A DNA stretch of 64,000 bases from Paracoccaceae bacterium (GCA_024742405.1 JANSYP010000005.1:186001-250000); one strand, 5' to 3'. Counted from the stretch's first letter, positions 33,334 through 43,660 are shown. The notes: a model not told the origin generated them from the letters alone. Translations and numbers: made by a program.

Positions 33334-35762
33334 GCCCTCACGCGGGCATTTTCCGGGTCGTAAGGACCGGTCGGGATCACCTCGGCCGGGACGCGATGGC
33401 CGATCACATCGATCTCGCAGGCGGCTCCCGGCATGCTGGCTTCTGGCTGCAGGAAGGCCATCGCGAGGTTGAGGCCCGTCCGGTGGCCCTGCGCGCCCGA
33501 GGTTACGGTGCCGATCACCGCATCCTCACGCATCACGCTCGCGCCGGGATGCGCAGGCGCGAGATCACTGTCGAGCCGCAGCGTGACGAGCTTGCGCCGT
33601 GGGCCTTCATTGTGGCGCTTGATCAAGGCGTCCCGGCCGATGAAGCCCGGCTTGTCCAGCTTCACGAACCGGTCGAGTCCGGTCTCGAACGGATCGAACT
33701 CGGTCAGCAGGTCAGCCTTCCAGTGCAGGTAGCCCTTTTCGAGCCGCATGGAGTCCACCGCGCGCCCCCCGAAAAGCCGCAGGCCCAGCGGATCGCCCGC
33801 AGCCCGAAGCGCGCGGTAGACGGAGTAGAGCTGCGCGTTCGGCACATGGATTTCATAGGCCAGTTCACCCGAATAGCTGACCGACATGACGACGGCGCGC
33901 GCGATGCCGACGAAGGCTTCGCGCACCGATAGCCAGGGAAACGCCTCTGCGCTCCAGTCGCCGCGGCTAACCGCGGACAGGACATCGCGCGCCTTGGGGC
34001 CGGCCAGCACAAGGATCGTCCAGTCGTTCGTGAGCGGGCGGAGCGCGACATACTCGCCCGGATCCAGGTGCTGCGTGAGCCAGTCGAGATCGTGCCATTC
34101 GGCCGCCGCCGCCGAGCCGAACCAGAGCCGCTCGGGGCCCAGCGGGGTGGCGGGGATATTGGCCAGCGTCGCCTCGGCCTTGACCATGCCCTGGTCGTTC
34201 AAAAGATAGCTCAGCCCCACCTTGCCCGGCTTTCGCGGCACGCGGCCGCAGGTGAGACGGTCAAGGAAAGCGTGGCGGCCCGCCCCGGTTATCTCGATCC
34301 GGTTGAATCCGTTCACTTCCGCCAACCCGACTGCGGTCTGCACGGCCTGTACCTCTGCGGCGATGAGCGGCTCGGCATTGGCAAAGCGGAACCCAAGATC
34401 TTCCTCGAACCCCTCCGGCGCGTAGTAGTCCGCGCGCTCCCAGCCATTCACCACGGTGAAATGGGCGCCCTCGCCTTCCAGCACCGGCGTGAGCGGCGTG
34501 GTCTTGATGGGCCGTCCCGCGGGGCGGTGTTCATGGGGGAACTCGAAGCGGAACTCGTTCTGGTAGTCTTCGACGGCTTTCAACGCACAAAGCTCGGTGG
34601 TCCCGTGGCCGGTAAAGCGGCGCGGGTCGAGCCCCCAGGTGTCGTAGCAGGCCTCGCCATGGACTATCTGCTGGGCCAGGAGCCAGCCGTGGCCGCCGCC
34701 CTCGCCCAGCCCCGCGCGGAGCCCGATGATGCAGTAGGCGTTGCGCTTGCCGGGGATCGGCCCCACCAGCGGCGCGCCGTCGATCGTATAGGTGATCGGC
34801 CCGTTGACGATGGTGTGAATGCCGGTCTCTGCGAGCACGGGCATGCGTTCGATGGCGCCTTCGAGCACATCCGTGACGCGGTCGAGATCGTTGGGGCAGA
34901 GCGCATTGGTGAAATGCGGGTCGACCCCGTCCATGCCCCAGGTCCGGCAATCCTGTTCGTAGAAACCCACGAGCAGGCCCTGCTTTTCCTGGCGGCAGTA
35001 ATAGTCGCTGATCGGGCAGCGCAGGAGCGGCATCCGATGGCCGGCTTCGGCGATCTGGGCGATCGGCTCGGTCAGGAAATACTGGTGCTCCATCGAGGTG
35101 ACGGGATGGTGCACACCCATCATCGCGCCGACCTCGTTCACCCGGTAGCCGCAGGCATTGACGACAATCTCCGCCGCGATATCGCCCTTTTCGGTGTGCA
35201 CCGTCCAGCTGTGATCGGGATGCTGGGTCAGACCGGTGACCGGCGTGTGGCGGTAGACCTCGGCGCCGGCCTTGCGCGCGCGACGGGCCAGCGCCTGGCA
35301 AAGCTGCGCAGGGTCGATATCACCGTCCGAGCCATCCCAGAGACCACCGATCAGGTTTTCGGTGGAAATGAGCGGATGGCGGCGGGCGCATTCGGCGGCG
35401 TCTATGACCTCGAACTCCACGCCCATCCCACGGGCCATGGAGGCGAAATGGCGGTAGCCGTCCATCTGCGCCTCGGTATTGGCCAGCCGGATGCCGCCAT
35501 CGCCGTAATGGTAGTTGATCGGATAGTCGGGATCGTCGGCAAGCTCGCGATAGAGCGCGATGGAATGGCTTTTGAGCCCTACCATCGTCTGGGTCATGCC
35601 GAAATTTGTCACCTGCGCGGCGGAATGCCAGGTCGTGCCCGAGGTCAGCTCATCGCGTTCCACCAGCACGACATCGGTCCAGCCCTCGCGTGTGAGATGA
35701 TAGAGCGTCGAACAGCCCGCAATCCCGCCGCCGATCACCACAACTCTGGTCTGTGATTTCAT
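33330..35762 (-). CDS. FAD-dependent dimethylglycine/sarcosine dehydrogenase-type oxidoreductase with GcvT domain
   Basis: An 810-residue fusion. The N-terminal FAD-binding domain begins VVVIGGGIAGCSTLYHL, and the C-terminal half (from about residue 430) is a glycine-cleavage T-protein-like folate domain containing FNRIEITGAGRHAFLDRLTCGRVP and AYEIHVPNAQLY. Such proteins demethylate N-methylated glycines and pass the methyl carbon to tetrahydrofolate as 5,10-methylene-THF. It is divergent from the MttB-superfamily gene, suggesting joint use of a quaternary or methylated amine. The exact substrate is unknown. Confidence 0.88.
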   Translation of the reverse strand: MKSQTRVVVIGGGIAGCSTLYHLTREGWTDVVLVERDELTSGTTWHSAAQVTNFGMTQTMVGLKSHSIALYRELADDPDYPINYHYGDGGIRLANTEAQMDGYRHFASMARGMGVEFEVIDAAECARRHPLISTENLIGGLWDGSDGDIDPAQLCQALARRARKAGAEVYRHTPVTGLTQHPDHSWTVHTEKGDIAAEIVVNACGYRVNEVGAMMGVHHPVTSMEHQYFLTEPIAQIAEAGHRMPLLRCPISDYYCRQEKQGLLVGFYEQDCRTWGMDGVDPHFTNALCPNDLDRVTDVLEGAIERMPVLAETGIHTIVNGPITYTIDGAPLVGPIPGKRNAYCIIGLRAGLGEGGGHGWLLAQQIVHGEACYDTWGLDPRRFTGHGTTELCALKAVEDYQNEFRFEFPHEHRPAGRPIKTTPLTPVLEGEGAHFTVVNGWERADYYAPEGFEEDLGFRFANAEPLIAAEVQAVQTAVGLAEVNGFNRIEITGAGRHAFLDRLTCGRVPRKPGKVGLSYLLNDQGMVKAEATLANIPATPLGPERLWFGSAAAAEWHDLDWLTQHLDPGEYVALRPLTNDWTILVLAGPKARDVLSAVSRGDWSAEAFPWLSVREAFVGIARAVVMSVSYSGELAYEIHVPNAQLYSVYRALRAAGDPLGLRLFGGRAVDSMRLEKGYLHWKADLLTEFDPFETGLDRFVKLDKPGFIGRDALIKRHNEGPRRKLVTLRLDSDLAPAHPGASVMREDAVIGTVTSGAQGHRTGLNLAMAFLQPEASMPGAACEIDVIGHRVPAEVIPTGPYDPENARVRA

Positions 35763-35939
35763 CGTCTCGCCTCTCGTGATCGCCCTATGCGGCCCGAACC
35801 GAGGGGTCGGTGCAACGTGCCAATCCGAATTTCGATGTATTCGAATGTTAATATCGTTCTTTTCGTCGCTGAGACGTCAGGATTGCGCGCTGCGCAGAAA
35901 CGAGCGGAAGATTTCGCGACTGGCCAGGGGAAAGCGCGG

Positions 35940-37469
35940 ATGGCAGCGGGCACCAAGCGACGCACGGGACGACAAAAGCGCATGGCAGCCCGCGCGGCGC
36001 CACCCGTCATCAACCCGGCGCCGCCCGGACAGACCGGAGGGCAGTACCGCCCCTTGTCAGAGAGCGACCTCGCGGCGATCTATGGTGCGGCCCTGCGACT
36101 GCTGGAGGATCCGGGCATGGGCGAGGTCCCAACGGATCTGGCCCGCGATCTGATCCGCGCCGGTGCCGCCCAGGGCCGGCCCGGGCGCATCTCGATCCCG
36201 CGAGCGTTGGTCGAAGAGGCCATCGAGGCCACGCCGAAGCGTTTCATGCTCCATGGACGCGATCCCGCGCGCTCCATCGAGGTGGGCGGTGATGCGGTCT
36301 ATTTCGGAACCGGCGGTGCCGCGGTCCAGACCCTCGATATGGAGACCAGCGCCTACCGTCCGTCGACCCTGGCCGATTTGCATGATTTCACACGTCTGCA
36401 GGATGTCCTGACCAATATCAGCTGGTTCACGCGCTGCTGCGTGGCCACGGATGTCCCGGATATTCTCGATCTCGACCTCAACACCGCTTATGCGCTGATC
36501 CGGAACACGACAAAGCCGGTTGCAACCTCCTTCACGCTCGCTTCCTCGATCCCGCCGGCGGTCGAGATGTTCGACATTGCCGCGGGCGGACCCGGCCAGT
36601 TCGCCGCGCGCCCGTTCTGCACGGCCCATATCAGCCCGGTGATCTCGCCCCTGCGCTACGGCGAGGATGCGGTGGACGTGATCTATGCCTGCATCGAACA
36701 CAACATGCCGATCAACTGCATCACGGCGGCGCAGTCCGGCGCGACGGCGCCCGCGACGATGGCGGGCTTTCTGGCGCAGTCGCTGGCCGAAACGCTGGCG
36801 AGCCTCGTGGCAGTCCATGCGATCCGTCCCGGCCATCCGATGGTCTTTTCCAACTGGCCCTTCGTGATCGATCTGCGCACCGGCGCCTTCTCCGGAGGCG
36901 GCGGGGAGATTGCGCTTTTAAACGCCGCGGCCGCGCAACTGTCGAACTGGCTGGGTCTCTGTTCCGGGGTCGCGGCCTCGATGACCGACGCCAAGGCCAT
37001 CGACGCCCAGTACGGCATGGAAAAGGGGCTGACCTCGCTCGCTGCAGCACTTGCCGGCGGGAACCTGATCTATGAGAGCGCGGGCATGACCGCATCGCTC
37101 CTGGGCGTGTCCTTCGAAGGCTTCGTGCTTGACGACGAGATGCACGCCAACAGCTACCGCATCCTGCGCGGGGTGGAGGTGGATGAGGACACGCTGGGCT
37201 ATGACGCGATTCTGGAAGCTGTCTTGGGCGAGGGCCATTTCCTGGGCACGCCCCACACCTACCGCGCGATGGAACGGGATTACGTCTATCCGAAGCTTGC
37301 TGACCGCATGGAGCCCTACAGCTGGGCCGAGGCCGGCAGCCGCGATGCCTGGTCCCGCGCCCGTGACCGCGCCCAGGAGATCCTGGCGACGCACCACCCC
37401 GCCTATCTGAGTGAGGAGGCCGAGGCCGAGATCCGGGCAAGGTTCAGGATTCTGGACCCGCCGGCGTGA
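35940..37469 (+). CDS. MttB-superfamily (trimethylamine/betaine) methyltransferase, no amber codon
   Basis: A 509-residue member of the corrinoid-dependent MttB superfamily, with blocks SISEDTL-like (RPLSESDLAAIYGAALRLLEDPG) near the N-terminus and VFSNWPFVIDLRTGAFSGGGGEIALLNAAAAQLSNWLGL in the second half. The reading frame is open throughout, so it lacks the in-frame TAG (pyrrolysine) of true trimethylamine methyltransferase. Non-Pyl members include glycine betaine methyltransferases. The start at 35940 has an AGGGG ribosome site; an in-frame ATG 153 bp upstream is less likely. No corrinoid protein gene is nearby. Confidence 0.82.
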   Translation: MAAGTKRRTGRQKRMAARAAPPVINPAPPGQTGGQYRPLSESDLAAIYGAALRLLEDPGMGEVPTDLARDLIRAGAAQGRPGRISIPRALVEEAIEATPKRFMLHGRDPARSIEVGGDAVYFGTGGAAVQTLDMETSAYRPSTLADLHDFTRLQDVLTNISWFTRCCVATDVPDILDLDLNTAYALIRNTTKPVATSFTLASSIPPAVEMFDIAAGGPGQFAARPFCTAHISPVISPLRYGEDAVDVIYACIEHNMPINCITAAQSGATAPATMAGFLAQSLAETLASLVAVHAIRPGHPMVFSNWPFVIDLRTGAFSGGGGEIALLNAAAAQLSNWLGLCSGVAASMTDAKAIDAQYGMEKGLTSLAAALAGGNLIYESAGMTASLLGVSFEGFVLDDEMHANSYRILRGVEVDEDTLGYDAILEAVLGEGHFLGTPHTYRAMERDYVYPKLADRMEPYSWAEAGSRDAWSRARDRAQEILATHHPAYLSEEAEAEIRARFRILDPPA

Positions 37470-38442
37470 GGCTGAACTCATCCTCCAGCCAGGGATAGTC
37501 GGCCAGGATCGGGGCCATTACATGCTCGGTGATCAGCCCGCGCAGCTGCGCCACCAGTCGTGCTGTGCCCATCCGGTCCGGGTCGTAGCCGGAAAAGAGC
37601 GAGATCGTCCGCCGGAAGGCCCGATAGGGAAACGGGTGCAGCGCAATGCCGGGATAGCTCTGGCGCCCGCGGAGCCACGAGAGCGGCGTCGAGATCGCCC
37701 ATCCCGCACCCCGGTCGACGAGCCCCATCATCACCTGATTGCTGTCGATGGAAATGCGTGGCGGCATCACAATCTGGTGGCGCCGCAGATGGGCCTCGAT
37801 CTGGCGCTGGATGATCTGGTCGCTGCCGAAACTCAGGAAGGCCGGGCCCGCGCCGTCAAAGAGCGCGCGCGCATCGCCATCCCAGTCCGCCGGTGTCATT
37901 AAAACGAACGGATCGTGCAGCAGCGGCCATTCGGTCAGGCCGTGGTCGAAGGACACGTCCCGATTGGCGACAGCAAGGTCGATCCGGTGTTCACTGAGCT
38001 GCTTGAGCAGATCGTGGGAGGAGCCGGTGACATAGCTCAGCGCGCGCGAGGTTTTGCGCGCCAGGATCCAATCGAGAAAGCGTGGCACGACCGCGTCCTC
38101 CAGATCCTCGATCGCCCCGAAACGCAGATCCTGAAGCACCCCTGCCCCGGCGGCGCGCACGTCGGTGACAGCCTCGCGCATCTGGGCCAGGACGCTTTCG
38201 GCATGGTTGGCCAGCACACGGCCCGCGGGTGTCAAGCGCACCGGGCGGCGGTCATGGTCGACCAGCCGTTCGGAGACCGCATCCTCCAGCCGCGCGATGT
38301 GATGGGACAGGGTCGAGGGCGCGAGCCCCTGCCGTTGCGCGGCCTCCTGAATGGAGCCGAAGCGGTGTACTGCCGCCAGCGCCTCAAGCGACCGCAGGGT
38401 GATGGGGCTGCGCGACCCGGGAGCTTGGTCTTTCGATGACAT
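37444..38442 (-). CDS. LysR-family transcriptional regulator
   Basis: A 332-residue LysR regulator. The helix-turn-helix is LRSLEALAAVHRFGSIQEAAQRQGLAPSTLSHHIARLED, followed by a PBP2-like effector domain. The start at 38442 (MSSKDQAPGS) is chosen over an ATG 30 bp upstream to match family spacing to the HTH. It converges on the MttB-superfamily gene with a 26-bp overlap of coding ends. It may control the methylated-amine pair upstream, but the arrangement is not the classic divergent LysR layout. Confidence 0.88.
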   Translation of the reverse strand: MSSKDQAPGSRSPITLRSLEALAAVHRFGSIQEAAQRQGLAPSTLSHHIARLEDAVSERLVDHDRRPVRLTPAGRVLANHAESVLAQMREAVTDVRAAGAGVLQDLRFGAIEDLEDAVVPRFLDWILARKTSRALSYVTGSSHDLLKQLSEHRIDLAVANRDVSFDHGLTEWPLLHDPFVLMTPADWDGDARALFDGAGPAFLSFGSDQIIQRQIEAHLRRHQIVMPPRISIDSNQVMMGLVDRGAGWAISTPLSWLRGRQSYPGIALHPFPYRAFRRTISLFSGYDPDRMGTARLVAQLRGLITEHVMAPILADYPWLEDEFSLTPAGPES

Positions 38443-38749
38443 CGCAGCAAGACATACACGGATTCGATGCAATGGGTATCTTCCGAAGCCAGAAACGCGG
38501 CGAGGCCGTTGCCGAGACAGGCCCGGTCGCCAGACTCTGCACGCACATCTGATGCCAGGATGGACGCCCGCTCAGTCTGGTGACGCGAGCTCTACTGGAA
38601 ATGGGTTCGCGCTGCCTCGGATCAGGTTTGGGCATGCGCGATGAAGCTGGTTTTGAGCATTTGCACGTGACCGGATCCAACATGGTTTTCTTGCCGCGAT
38701 TCTCGTCACAGTATCGTGGGTCTCAGCCTTCCAATCAGAGGATACCGCA
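38443..38749. other. intergenic region with no recognised feature
   Basis: A 307-bp gap between the LysR regulator start and the small NTF2-like gene. I see no coding frame with a ribosome site, no strong inverted repeat and no transposase remnant. It is less GC-rich than the flanking genes and may hold the promoters of the divergent LysR gene and the NTF2-like gene. Confidence 0.5.
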
Positions 38750-39118
38750 ATGTCTGCAAGAGACTTCATCAAGAAGTATGAAGCCGCCCTTGGAACCCAG
38801 GATTGGACCTTGGTTGAGCCACTTATCAGCGACAAGGCCAGAGTGGTCTTTTCCAACGGCTCATCGCACGCAGGAAAAGAAGAAATCCGGATCGCGTACG
38901 AGCGCAACTTCAGCACCATTGAGAATGAAGAGTATCGGGTAAAGAACATTCACTGGCTGTTGGAAGCATCGGATAGCGCCGCATATATGTTCGAGTTCCA
39001 TTGGACCGGTCTGATTGAGGGCCGTAAAGCTTCCGGTTCGGGTCGGGGTATGGCGGTTTTGGTTCGTGAGGCCGACCGTTGGGTGCTTGTTGGGGAGCAG
39101 TTGGGGCCAAAGTCCTGA
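38750..39118 (+). CDS. SnoaL/NTF2-like small protein
   Basis: A 122-residue cytosolic protein with the cone-shaped NTF2-like pattern: SARDFIKKYEAALGTQDWTLVEPLISDKARVVFSNGSSHAGKEEIRIAYERNF, followed by beta strands ending RWVLVGEQLG. The fold is used for many small enzymes and binding proteins, so no role is assigned. Its base composition is lower in GC than its neighbours and it stands alone, consistent with a recent arrival. A T7-tailed terminator follows. Confidence 0.75.
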   Translation: MSARDFIKKYEAALGTQDWTLVEPLISDKARVVFSNGSSHAGKEEIRIAYERNFSTIENEEYRVKNIHWLLEASDSAAYMFEFHWTGLIEGRKASGSGRGMAVLVREADRWVLVGEQLGPKS

Positions 39119-39255
39119 AAGAAGCATTCCGACTATCTCGCGACGAGCTTTGATCCGAACTGCAGCATTGGGCACCTATCCGCTCGGAGCCGGCCTGCGG
39201 GGCGCAACAGCCGCTAGAGCATCGGCGATCTTGCCGAACAGGATCAAAGCGGGAA

Positions 39256-39295
39256 CGGCTCCGCCACCTTGGTGACGGAGCCGCATGGTTTTTTT
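39256..39295 (+). terminator. intrinsic terminator after the NTF2-like gene
   Basis: CGGCTCCG and CGGAGCCG enclose a nested CACC/GGTG pair, giving a nearly continuous 12-bp hairpin, then CATGG and seven T residues. It lies 138 bp after the NTF2-like gene on the plus strand. Read from the other strand the hairpin also ends 25 bp beyond mtkB. Confidence 0.7.
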
Positions 39296-39320
39296 CAGAT
39301 GCGTCGGGCTGCGGGCAGCT

Positions 39321-40217
39321 TCAAGCGGCTTTCTTGCCGCCAATGACCTGGGCCATGGTCGCCCCCATCGAAGACGGGTTCGGGGCCACAGTGATGCCCA
39401 CCGCGCTGAGCAGTTCGACCTTTTCCTGCGCGCTCTCGCCGAAGGCCGAGATGATGGCGCCGGCATGGCCCATCTTGCGGCCCTTGGGTGCTGAGAGACC
39501 TGCGATATAGGCCACGACCGGCTTGCTGACATGGTCGCGCACATAGGCCGCGGCCTCGGCCTCCTGCGGGCCGCCGATCTCGCCGATCATCATGATCGCG
39601 TCGGTCTCGGGGTCGGCCTCGAACAGCTCCAGGATGTCGCGGAAGCTCGATCCGTTGATGGGATCTCCGCCGATGCCCACGGACGTAGACACGCCGATAC
39701 CGAGCTCGGACATCTGGCTCGCGGCCTCATAGCCCAGCGTCCCTGAGCGCCCGATGATGCCCACCCGGCCCGGCGTGTAGATATGCGGCGGCATGATTCC
39801 CATGAAGCCCTTGCCGGGCGAGATGATGCCCGCGCAGTTCGGCCCGATCAGACGCATCTTCCGGTCCCTGGGATATCGCCGCAGGAAGCGTTTGACGCGC
39901 ATCATGTCTTGCGCGGGAATGCCGTCGGTCACGCAGACCGCGGTCTTGATGCCCGCATCGGCCGCTTCCATCATCGCGTCTGCGGCAAAGGGCGGCGGAA
40001 CGAAGAGCAGGCTCGCCTCCGCCCCGGTCGCGTCCACGGCCTCGCGCACGGTGTTGAAGATGGGACGGTTCAGCACGCTCGTGCCGCCCTTGCCCGGCGT
40101 CACACCTGCCACGACCTTGGTGCCGGCCTCGATCATTTCCTGAGCGTGGAACTGCCCGATCCGGCCGGACATGCCCTGCACCACGACCTTGGTGGTTCCG
40201 TCGATCAAAATCGCCAT
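39321..40217 (-). CDS. mtkB: malate-CoA ligase alpha subunit (succinyl-CoA synthetase family)
   Basis: A 298-residue subunit. The CoA-binding Rossmann start is [31 protein letters not shown] follows, and the phospho-histidine His251 lies in [14 protein letters not shown]. The start [11 protein letters not shown] has a GGAGGA ribosome site. The family includes succinyl-CoA synthetase; adjacency to malyl-CoA lyase and serine-glyoxylate aminotransferase makes malate thiokinase, the serine-cycle ATP-dependent activation of malate, the better reading. It is last in the operon and ends near a hairpin. Confidence 0.88.
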   Translation of the reverse strand: MAILIDGTTKVVVQGMSGRIGQFHAQEMIEAGTKVVAGVTPGKGGTSVLNRPIFNTVREAVDATGAEASLLFVPPPFAADAMMEAADAGIKTAVCVTDGIPAQDMMRVKRFLRRYPRDRKMRLIGPNCAGIISPGKGFMGIMPPHIYTPGRVGIIGRSGTLGYEAASQMSELGIGVSTSVGIGGDPINGSSFRDILELFEADPETDAIMMIGEIGGPQEAEAAAYVRDHVSKPVVAYIAGLSAPKGRKMGHAGAIISAFGESAQEKVELLSAVGITVAPNPSSMGATMAQVIGGKKAA

Positions 40218-40230
40218 GGTCCGATCCTCC

Positions 40231-41409
40231 TCAGGCCGCTGCAGGTGTTGCGTCGCGCGCGGAAACGGCGGCCTCGGCCGCCTCGGCCAGCGTGTCCGTC
40301 GCGGTGATGGGCAGGCCAGAGTCGCGCAGGATCTGCCGGCCTTCCTCGACATTCGTGCCGGCCAGCCGGACGACAACAGGCAGGGTCAGGCCAACCTCGC
40401 GATAGGCCTGGATCACGCCCTTGGCGATCCAGTCGCAGCGGTTGATCCCAGCGAAGATGTTCACGAGGATCACGCTGACATTGCTGTCCGAAAGGACCGT
40501 GCGGAATGCCGTGCAGACCCGGTCTGGGCTCGCGCCGCCGCCGATATCGAGGAAATTCGCAGGCTCCCCGCCGGCGAGCTTGATCATGTCCATCGTCGCC
40601 ATGGCGAGCCCGGCGCCGTTGATGATGCAGCCGATGTCGCCATCGAGCCCGACATAGGCCAGACCATTGTCCGCGGCGGTCGCCTCACGCGGGTCTTCCT
40701 GGGACGGGTCGCGCAGGGCGGCGACATTGGGTCTGCGGTAGAGCGCGTTGGTGTCGAAGCTCATCTTGGCATCGAGCGCCACCAGATCGCCGGTACCGGT
40801 GATGACGAGCGGGTTGATTTCGACCATCATCGCGTCGAGGTCGCGGTAGGCGCGGTAGCAGGCGCCCAGCACATTGACCATCTGGGCGATCTGGCCGTCT
40901 TTGAGACCAAGCGAAAAGGCCAGTTCGCGCGCCTGATACTCCGCCAGACCCACGGCTGGATCGATGACCATGCGGCGCAGGCTGTCGGGATCCTCGTCGG
41001 CCAGATCCTCGATCTCCATCCCGCCATGGGCGGAGGCCACGATCATGATGCGCTCGGATTTCCGGTCGAGCACGAAGCCGAGATACAGCTCCTGCTGAAT
41101 GTCGGAGGCGGTTTCGACCCAGACGCGGTAGACATCCTTGCCATTGGCGTCGGTCTGCTTGGTGACGAGCTTGTGGCCAAAGAGCGTGGCGGCGTAGTCG
41201 CGCACCTCTTCGTCGGTGCGGCAGAGTTTTACCCCGCCGGCTTCGCCACGCCCGCCCGAGTGGATCTGGGCCTTTACGACCCAGGCGTTGCCGCCCAGTT
41301 CGCGGGCACGGTAGCCTGCCTGCTCGGGGCTGTAGGCCAGCCCGCCGCGCGGCACCGGCACACCGAAGGAGGCGAGGATTTCTTTGGCCTGGTATTCATG
41401 AATGTCCAT
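40231..41409 (-). CDS. mtkA: malate-CoA ligase beta subunit (succinyl-CoA synthetase family)
   Basis: A 392-residue ATP-grasp subunit. It opens [22 protein letters not shown], has [19 protein letters not shown] for nucleotide binding, and ends with [19 protein letters not shown] and [16 protein letters not shown]. It pairs with mtkB 13 bp downstream. Together they form malyl-CoA from malate, ATP and CoA. The separate sucCD operon of the TCA cycle is not here, which supports the serine-cycle role. Confidence 0.9.
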   Translation of the reverse strand: MDIHEYQAKEILASFGVPVPRGGLAYSPEQAGYRARELGGNAWVVKAQIHSGGRGEAGGVKLCRTDEEVRDYAATLFGHKLVTKQTDANGKDVYRVWVETASDIQQELYLGFVLDRKSERIMIVASAHGGMEIEDLADEDPDSLRRMVIDPAVGLAEYQARELAFSLGLKDGQIAQMVNVLGACYRAYRDLDAMMVEINPLVITGTGDLVALDAKMSFDTNALYRRPNVAALRDPSQEDPREATAADNGLAYVGLDGDIGCIINGAGLAMATMDMIKLAGGEPANFLDIGGGASPDRVCTAFRTVLSDSNVSVILVNIFAGINRCDWIAKGVIQAYREVGLTLPVVVRLAGTNVEEGRQILRDSGLPITATDTLAEAAEAAVSARDATPAAA

Positions 41410-41428
41410 GGTGTCCTCCCAGACGTGT

Positions 41429-42370
41429 TCAGACTTTGGCGGCGATCGCTTGGGCCACCTCGATCACGTTGCGCGCCATTTTCTCGGACGCGGCGTCGAT
41501 CATCTTGCCGTCGAGAGCTGCCGCACCCAGACCGGCGGCCTCGGCTTTCTTCAGCTCGTCGATGATGCGTTCGGCCTTGCTGACCTCGGTCTCCGGCGGG
41601 CTGAAGACCTCGTTGGCCAATGCCACCTGGCTGGGGTGGATCGCCCATTTGCCTTCGCAGCCCAGCGCCGCGGCGCGTTTGGCCCCGGCCTTGTAGCCTT
41701 CAGGGTCGGAGAAATCGCCGAATGGTCCGTCGATGGCCCGCAGACCGTAGGCTCGGCAGGCGATGACCATCCGCGTGATCGAGGCATGCCACTGATCGCC
41801 GGGATAGTCCGGGTTGAGCCCGCCGATATTCACTGTGCGCGCCCGCATCGACGCGGCATAGTCGGCGACACCGAAATGCAGCGCCTCCAGCCGACCGCCG
41901 AACTGGGCGATGGCTTCGACATTGGCCATACCGAGCGCGGTCTCGATCAATGCTTCGATGCCGACACGGGTTTCCAGACCGGTGCCCTGCTCGATCTGAT
42001 TGACCATCGCCTCGACCATGTATAGGTCCGCCGGGACGCCGACCTTGGGCACCAGCAGCGTGTGCACGCGGTCCCCCGCCTGCTCCATCACGTCGACAAC
42101 GTCGCGGTACATGTAGTGGGTGTCGAGCCCGTTGATGCGCACCGAAACCGTCTTGCCCTTGCCGGCCCAGTCGATGTCGTTCAGCGCTTGAACGGCATTT
42201 TTGCGGGCCTGCTCCTTTTCCGGCGGCGCCACGGCGTCCTCCAGGTCGAGAAAGACGAAATCCGCAGCACCTTCGGCGGCCTTGTCGATCATCGTCGGAT
42301 TAGACGCCGGCACCGCGAGCTCAGAACGTTGGAGCCGCTGCTTTCGCAGCGGGTGAAGTGTATGGGACAT
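41429..42370 (-). CDS. mcl: malyl-CoA lyase (CitE-like)
   Basis: A 313-residue CitE-like TIM-barrel protein. It opens [25 protein letters not shown], shared with alphaproteobacterial Mcl, and has [19 protein letters not shown] (acidic Mg ligands), [16 protein letters not shown] and the C-terminal [13 protein letters not shown]. It cleaves malyl-CoA to acetyl-CoA and glyoxylate. It sits between sgaA and mtkA in pathway order; a 9-bp hairpin separates it from sgaA. Confidence 0.93.
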   Translation of the reverse strand: MSHTLHPLRKQRLQRSELAVPASNPTMIDKAAEGAADFVFLDLEDAVAPPEKEQARKNAVQALNDIDWAGKGKTVSVRINGLDTHYMYRDVVDVMEQAGDRVHTLLVPKVGVPADLYMVEAMVNQIEQGTGLETRVGIEALIETALGMANVEAIAQFGGRLEALHFGVADYAASMRARTVNIGGLNPDYPGDQWHASITRMVIACRAYGLRAIDGPFGDFSDPEGYKAGAKRAAALGCEGKWAIHPSQVALANEVFSPPETEVSKAERIIDELKKAEAAGLGAAALDGKMIDAASEKMARNVIEVAQAIAAKV

Positions 42371-42386
42371 TGGTTTTGCCTCGTTT

Positions 42387-42409
42387 GACCCACGGCATGC
42401 CCGTGGGTC
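42387..42409 (-). other. intercistronic stem-loop between sgaA and mcl
   Basis: GACCCACGG, loop CATGC, CCGTGGGTC forms a perfect 9-bp stem in the 60-bp gap after sgaA. No T-run follows on the minus strand, so it is likely an mRNA stability or processing element rather than a terminator. Confidence 0.5.
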
Positions 42410-42430
42410 GCTGTCAGTAACAGTGCGCGG

Positions 42431-43660
42431 TCACTCCGCGGCGATGGTCAGCCGCGCGGGCTGCGGGGCCTCGCTGGAGGTCTCCGAAACCTCGACGCGT
42501 GCGTACCAGTTTTGCGCCGCACCGACGCCCGACCCGAAGCGCATCTGTGCCCCGGCCTTTGCCAGCGCCATCTCGGCGACCGACAGGGCGGTAAGGCACA
42601 TCGCTTCGTTCATGTCGCCCAGATGGCCGATGCGGAACACCTTGCCGTTGAGCTCACCAAGCCCTGAGCCGAAGGAGGTGTTGAACTCCTCGTAAGCGAT
42701 GCGGATCACGTCGCGCGCATCCACACCTTCGGGCACGCGAATGGCCGTCACCGTGTCCGAATGCACTCTGTGGCTTTCGGCGACCAGATCCAGACCCCAG
42801 GCCGCAACCCCACGGCGCACGCCTTCGGCAAGCCGGTGATGCCGTGCGATCACGTTGTCCAGACCTTCTTCGAACAGGATCCGGTCGAGGGATTTGCGCA
42901 TCCCGTGCAACAGCTGAGTCGGCGGGGTGTAGGGGAAGTATCCCGTTTCGTTCATCCGCAGCATGTCGGAGAACTCGAAATAGGCGCGCCGCATGGTTGC
43001 GGTCTCGGACGCGGTCATGGCCTTGTCGCTGACCGCCAGAATGCCCAGGCCGGCGGGCAGCATCAGACCCTTCTGGCTGCCTGTCACGGCCAGATCGACG
43101 CCCCAGTCATCCATCCGGAATTCGATCGACGCCAGGGACGAGACCGCATCGACGAAGAGCAGCGCATCGTGGAAGCTTTCATCCAGCGCCCGGCGGATCG
43201 CGGCGACATCGGACGTAACACCGGTCGCGGTCTCATTATGGGTGACGAAGACGGCCTTGATCTCGTCCTTCGTGTCTGCGCCCAGGCGGCGGGAAAACTT
43301 CTGCGCCGGGCAACCCGCACCCCAGGTCACGTCGATCACCTCGACATCGAGCCCCAGACGCTCGGCCATCTCGACCCAAAGCGCTGAAAACTGGCCATGA
43401 CGCGCCATCAGCACCTTGTCGCCGGGGTTGAGCGTGTTGGTGATCGCGGCTTCCCACGCACCGCTTCCCGACCCAGGGAACATCATCACGCGCCCGGTCT
43501 CGGTCCGGAAAATCTTCTTCAGGTCATCGAGAATGCCGATCGTGAGCCCGCCGAAATCCGGCGCCCGCATGTCTTGCATCGGCACGTTCATCGCCTGGCG
43601 GACCGCCTCGGGCATGTTGGTCGGGCCGGGAACGAAAAGCTGTGTCTGACCGGTGCGCAT
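42431..43660 (-). CDS. sgaA: serine-glyoxylate aminotransferase
   Basis: A 409-residue class V PLP aminotransferase. It opens RTGQTQLFVPGPTNMPEAVRQAM, contains DAVSSLASIEFRMDDWGVDLAVTGSQKGLM with the PLP lysine at 197, and ends with the usual small domain. It makes hydroxypyruvate and glycine from serine and glyoxylate, closing the serine cycle. It is the first gene of sgaA-mcl-mtkA-mtkB and is divergent from the ScfR/PccR-type regulator. Confidence 0.92.
   Translation of the reverse strand: MRTGQTQLFVPGPTNMPEAVRQAMNVPMQDMRAPDFGGLTIGILDDLKKIFRTETGRVMMFPGSGSGAWEAAITNTLNPGDKVLMARHGQFSALWVEMAERLGLDVEVIDVTWGAGCPAQKFSRRLGADTKDEIKAVFVTHNETATGVTSDVAAIRRALDESFHDALLFVDAVSSLASIEFRMDDWGVDLAVTGSQKGLMLPAGLGILAVSDKAMTASETATMRRAYFEFSDMLRMNETGYFPYTPPTQLLHGMRKSLDRILFEEGLDNVIARHHRLAEGVRRGVAAWGLDLVAESHRVHSDTVTAIRVPEGVDARDVIRIAYEEFNTSFGSGLGELNGKVFRIGHLGDMNEAMCLTALSVAEMALAKAGAQMRFGSGVGAAQNWYARVEVSETSSEAPQPARLTIAAE

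Noticed and set aside
36505-36525. A fourth LacI-type operator near 36515 (GCCGGTTGCAACC)
   Set aside because: Only one half-site matches, the sequence is not palindromic and lies inside the methyltransferase coding region.
35940-37469. Pyrrolysine-containing trimethylamine methyltransferase
   Set aside because: The frame has no in-frame TAG, so pyrrolysine is not used here.
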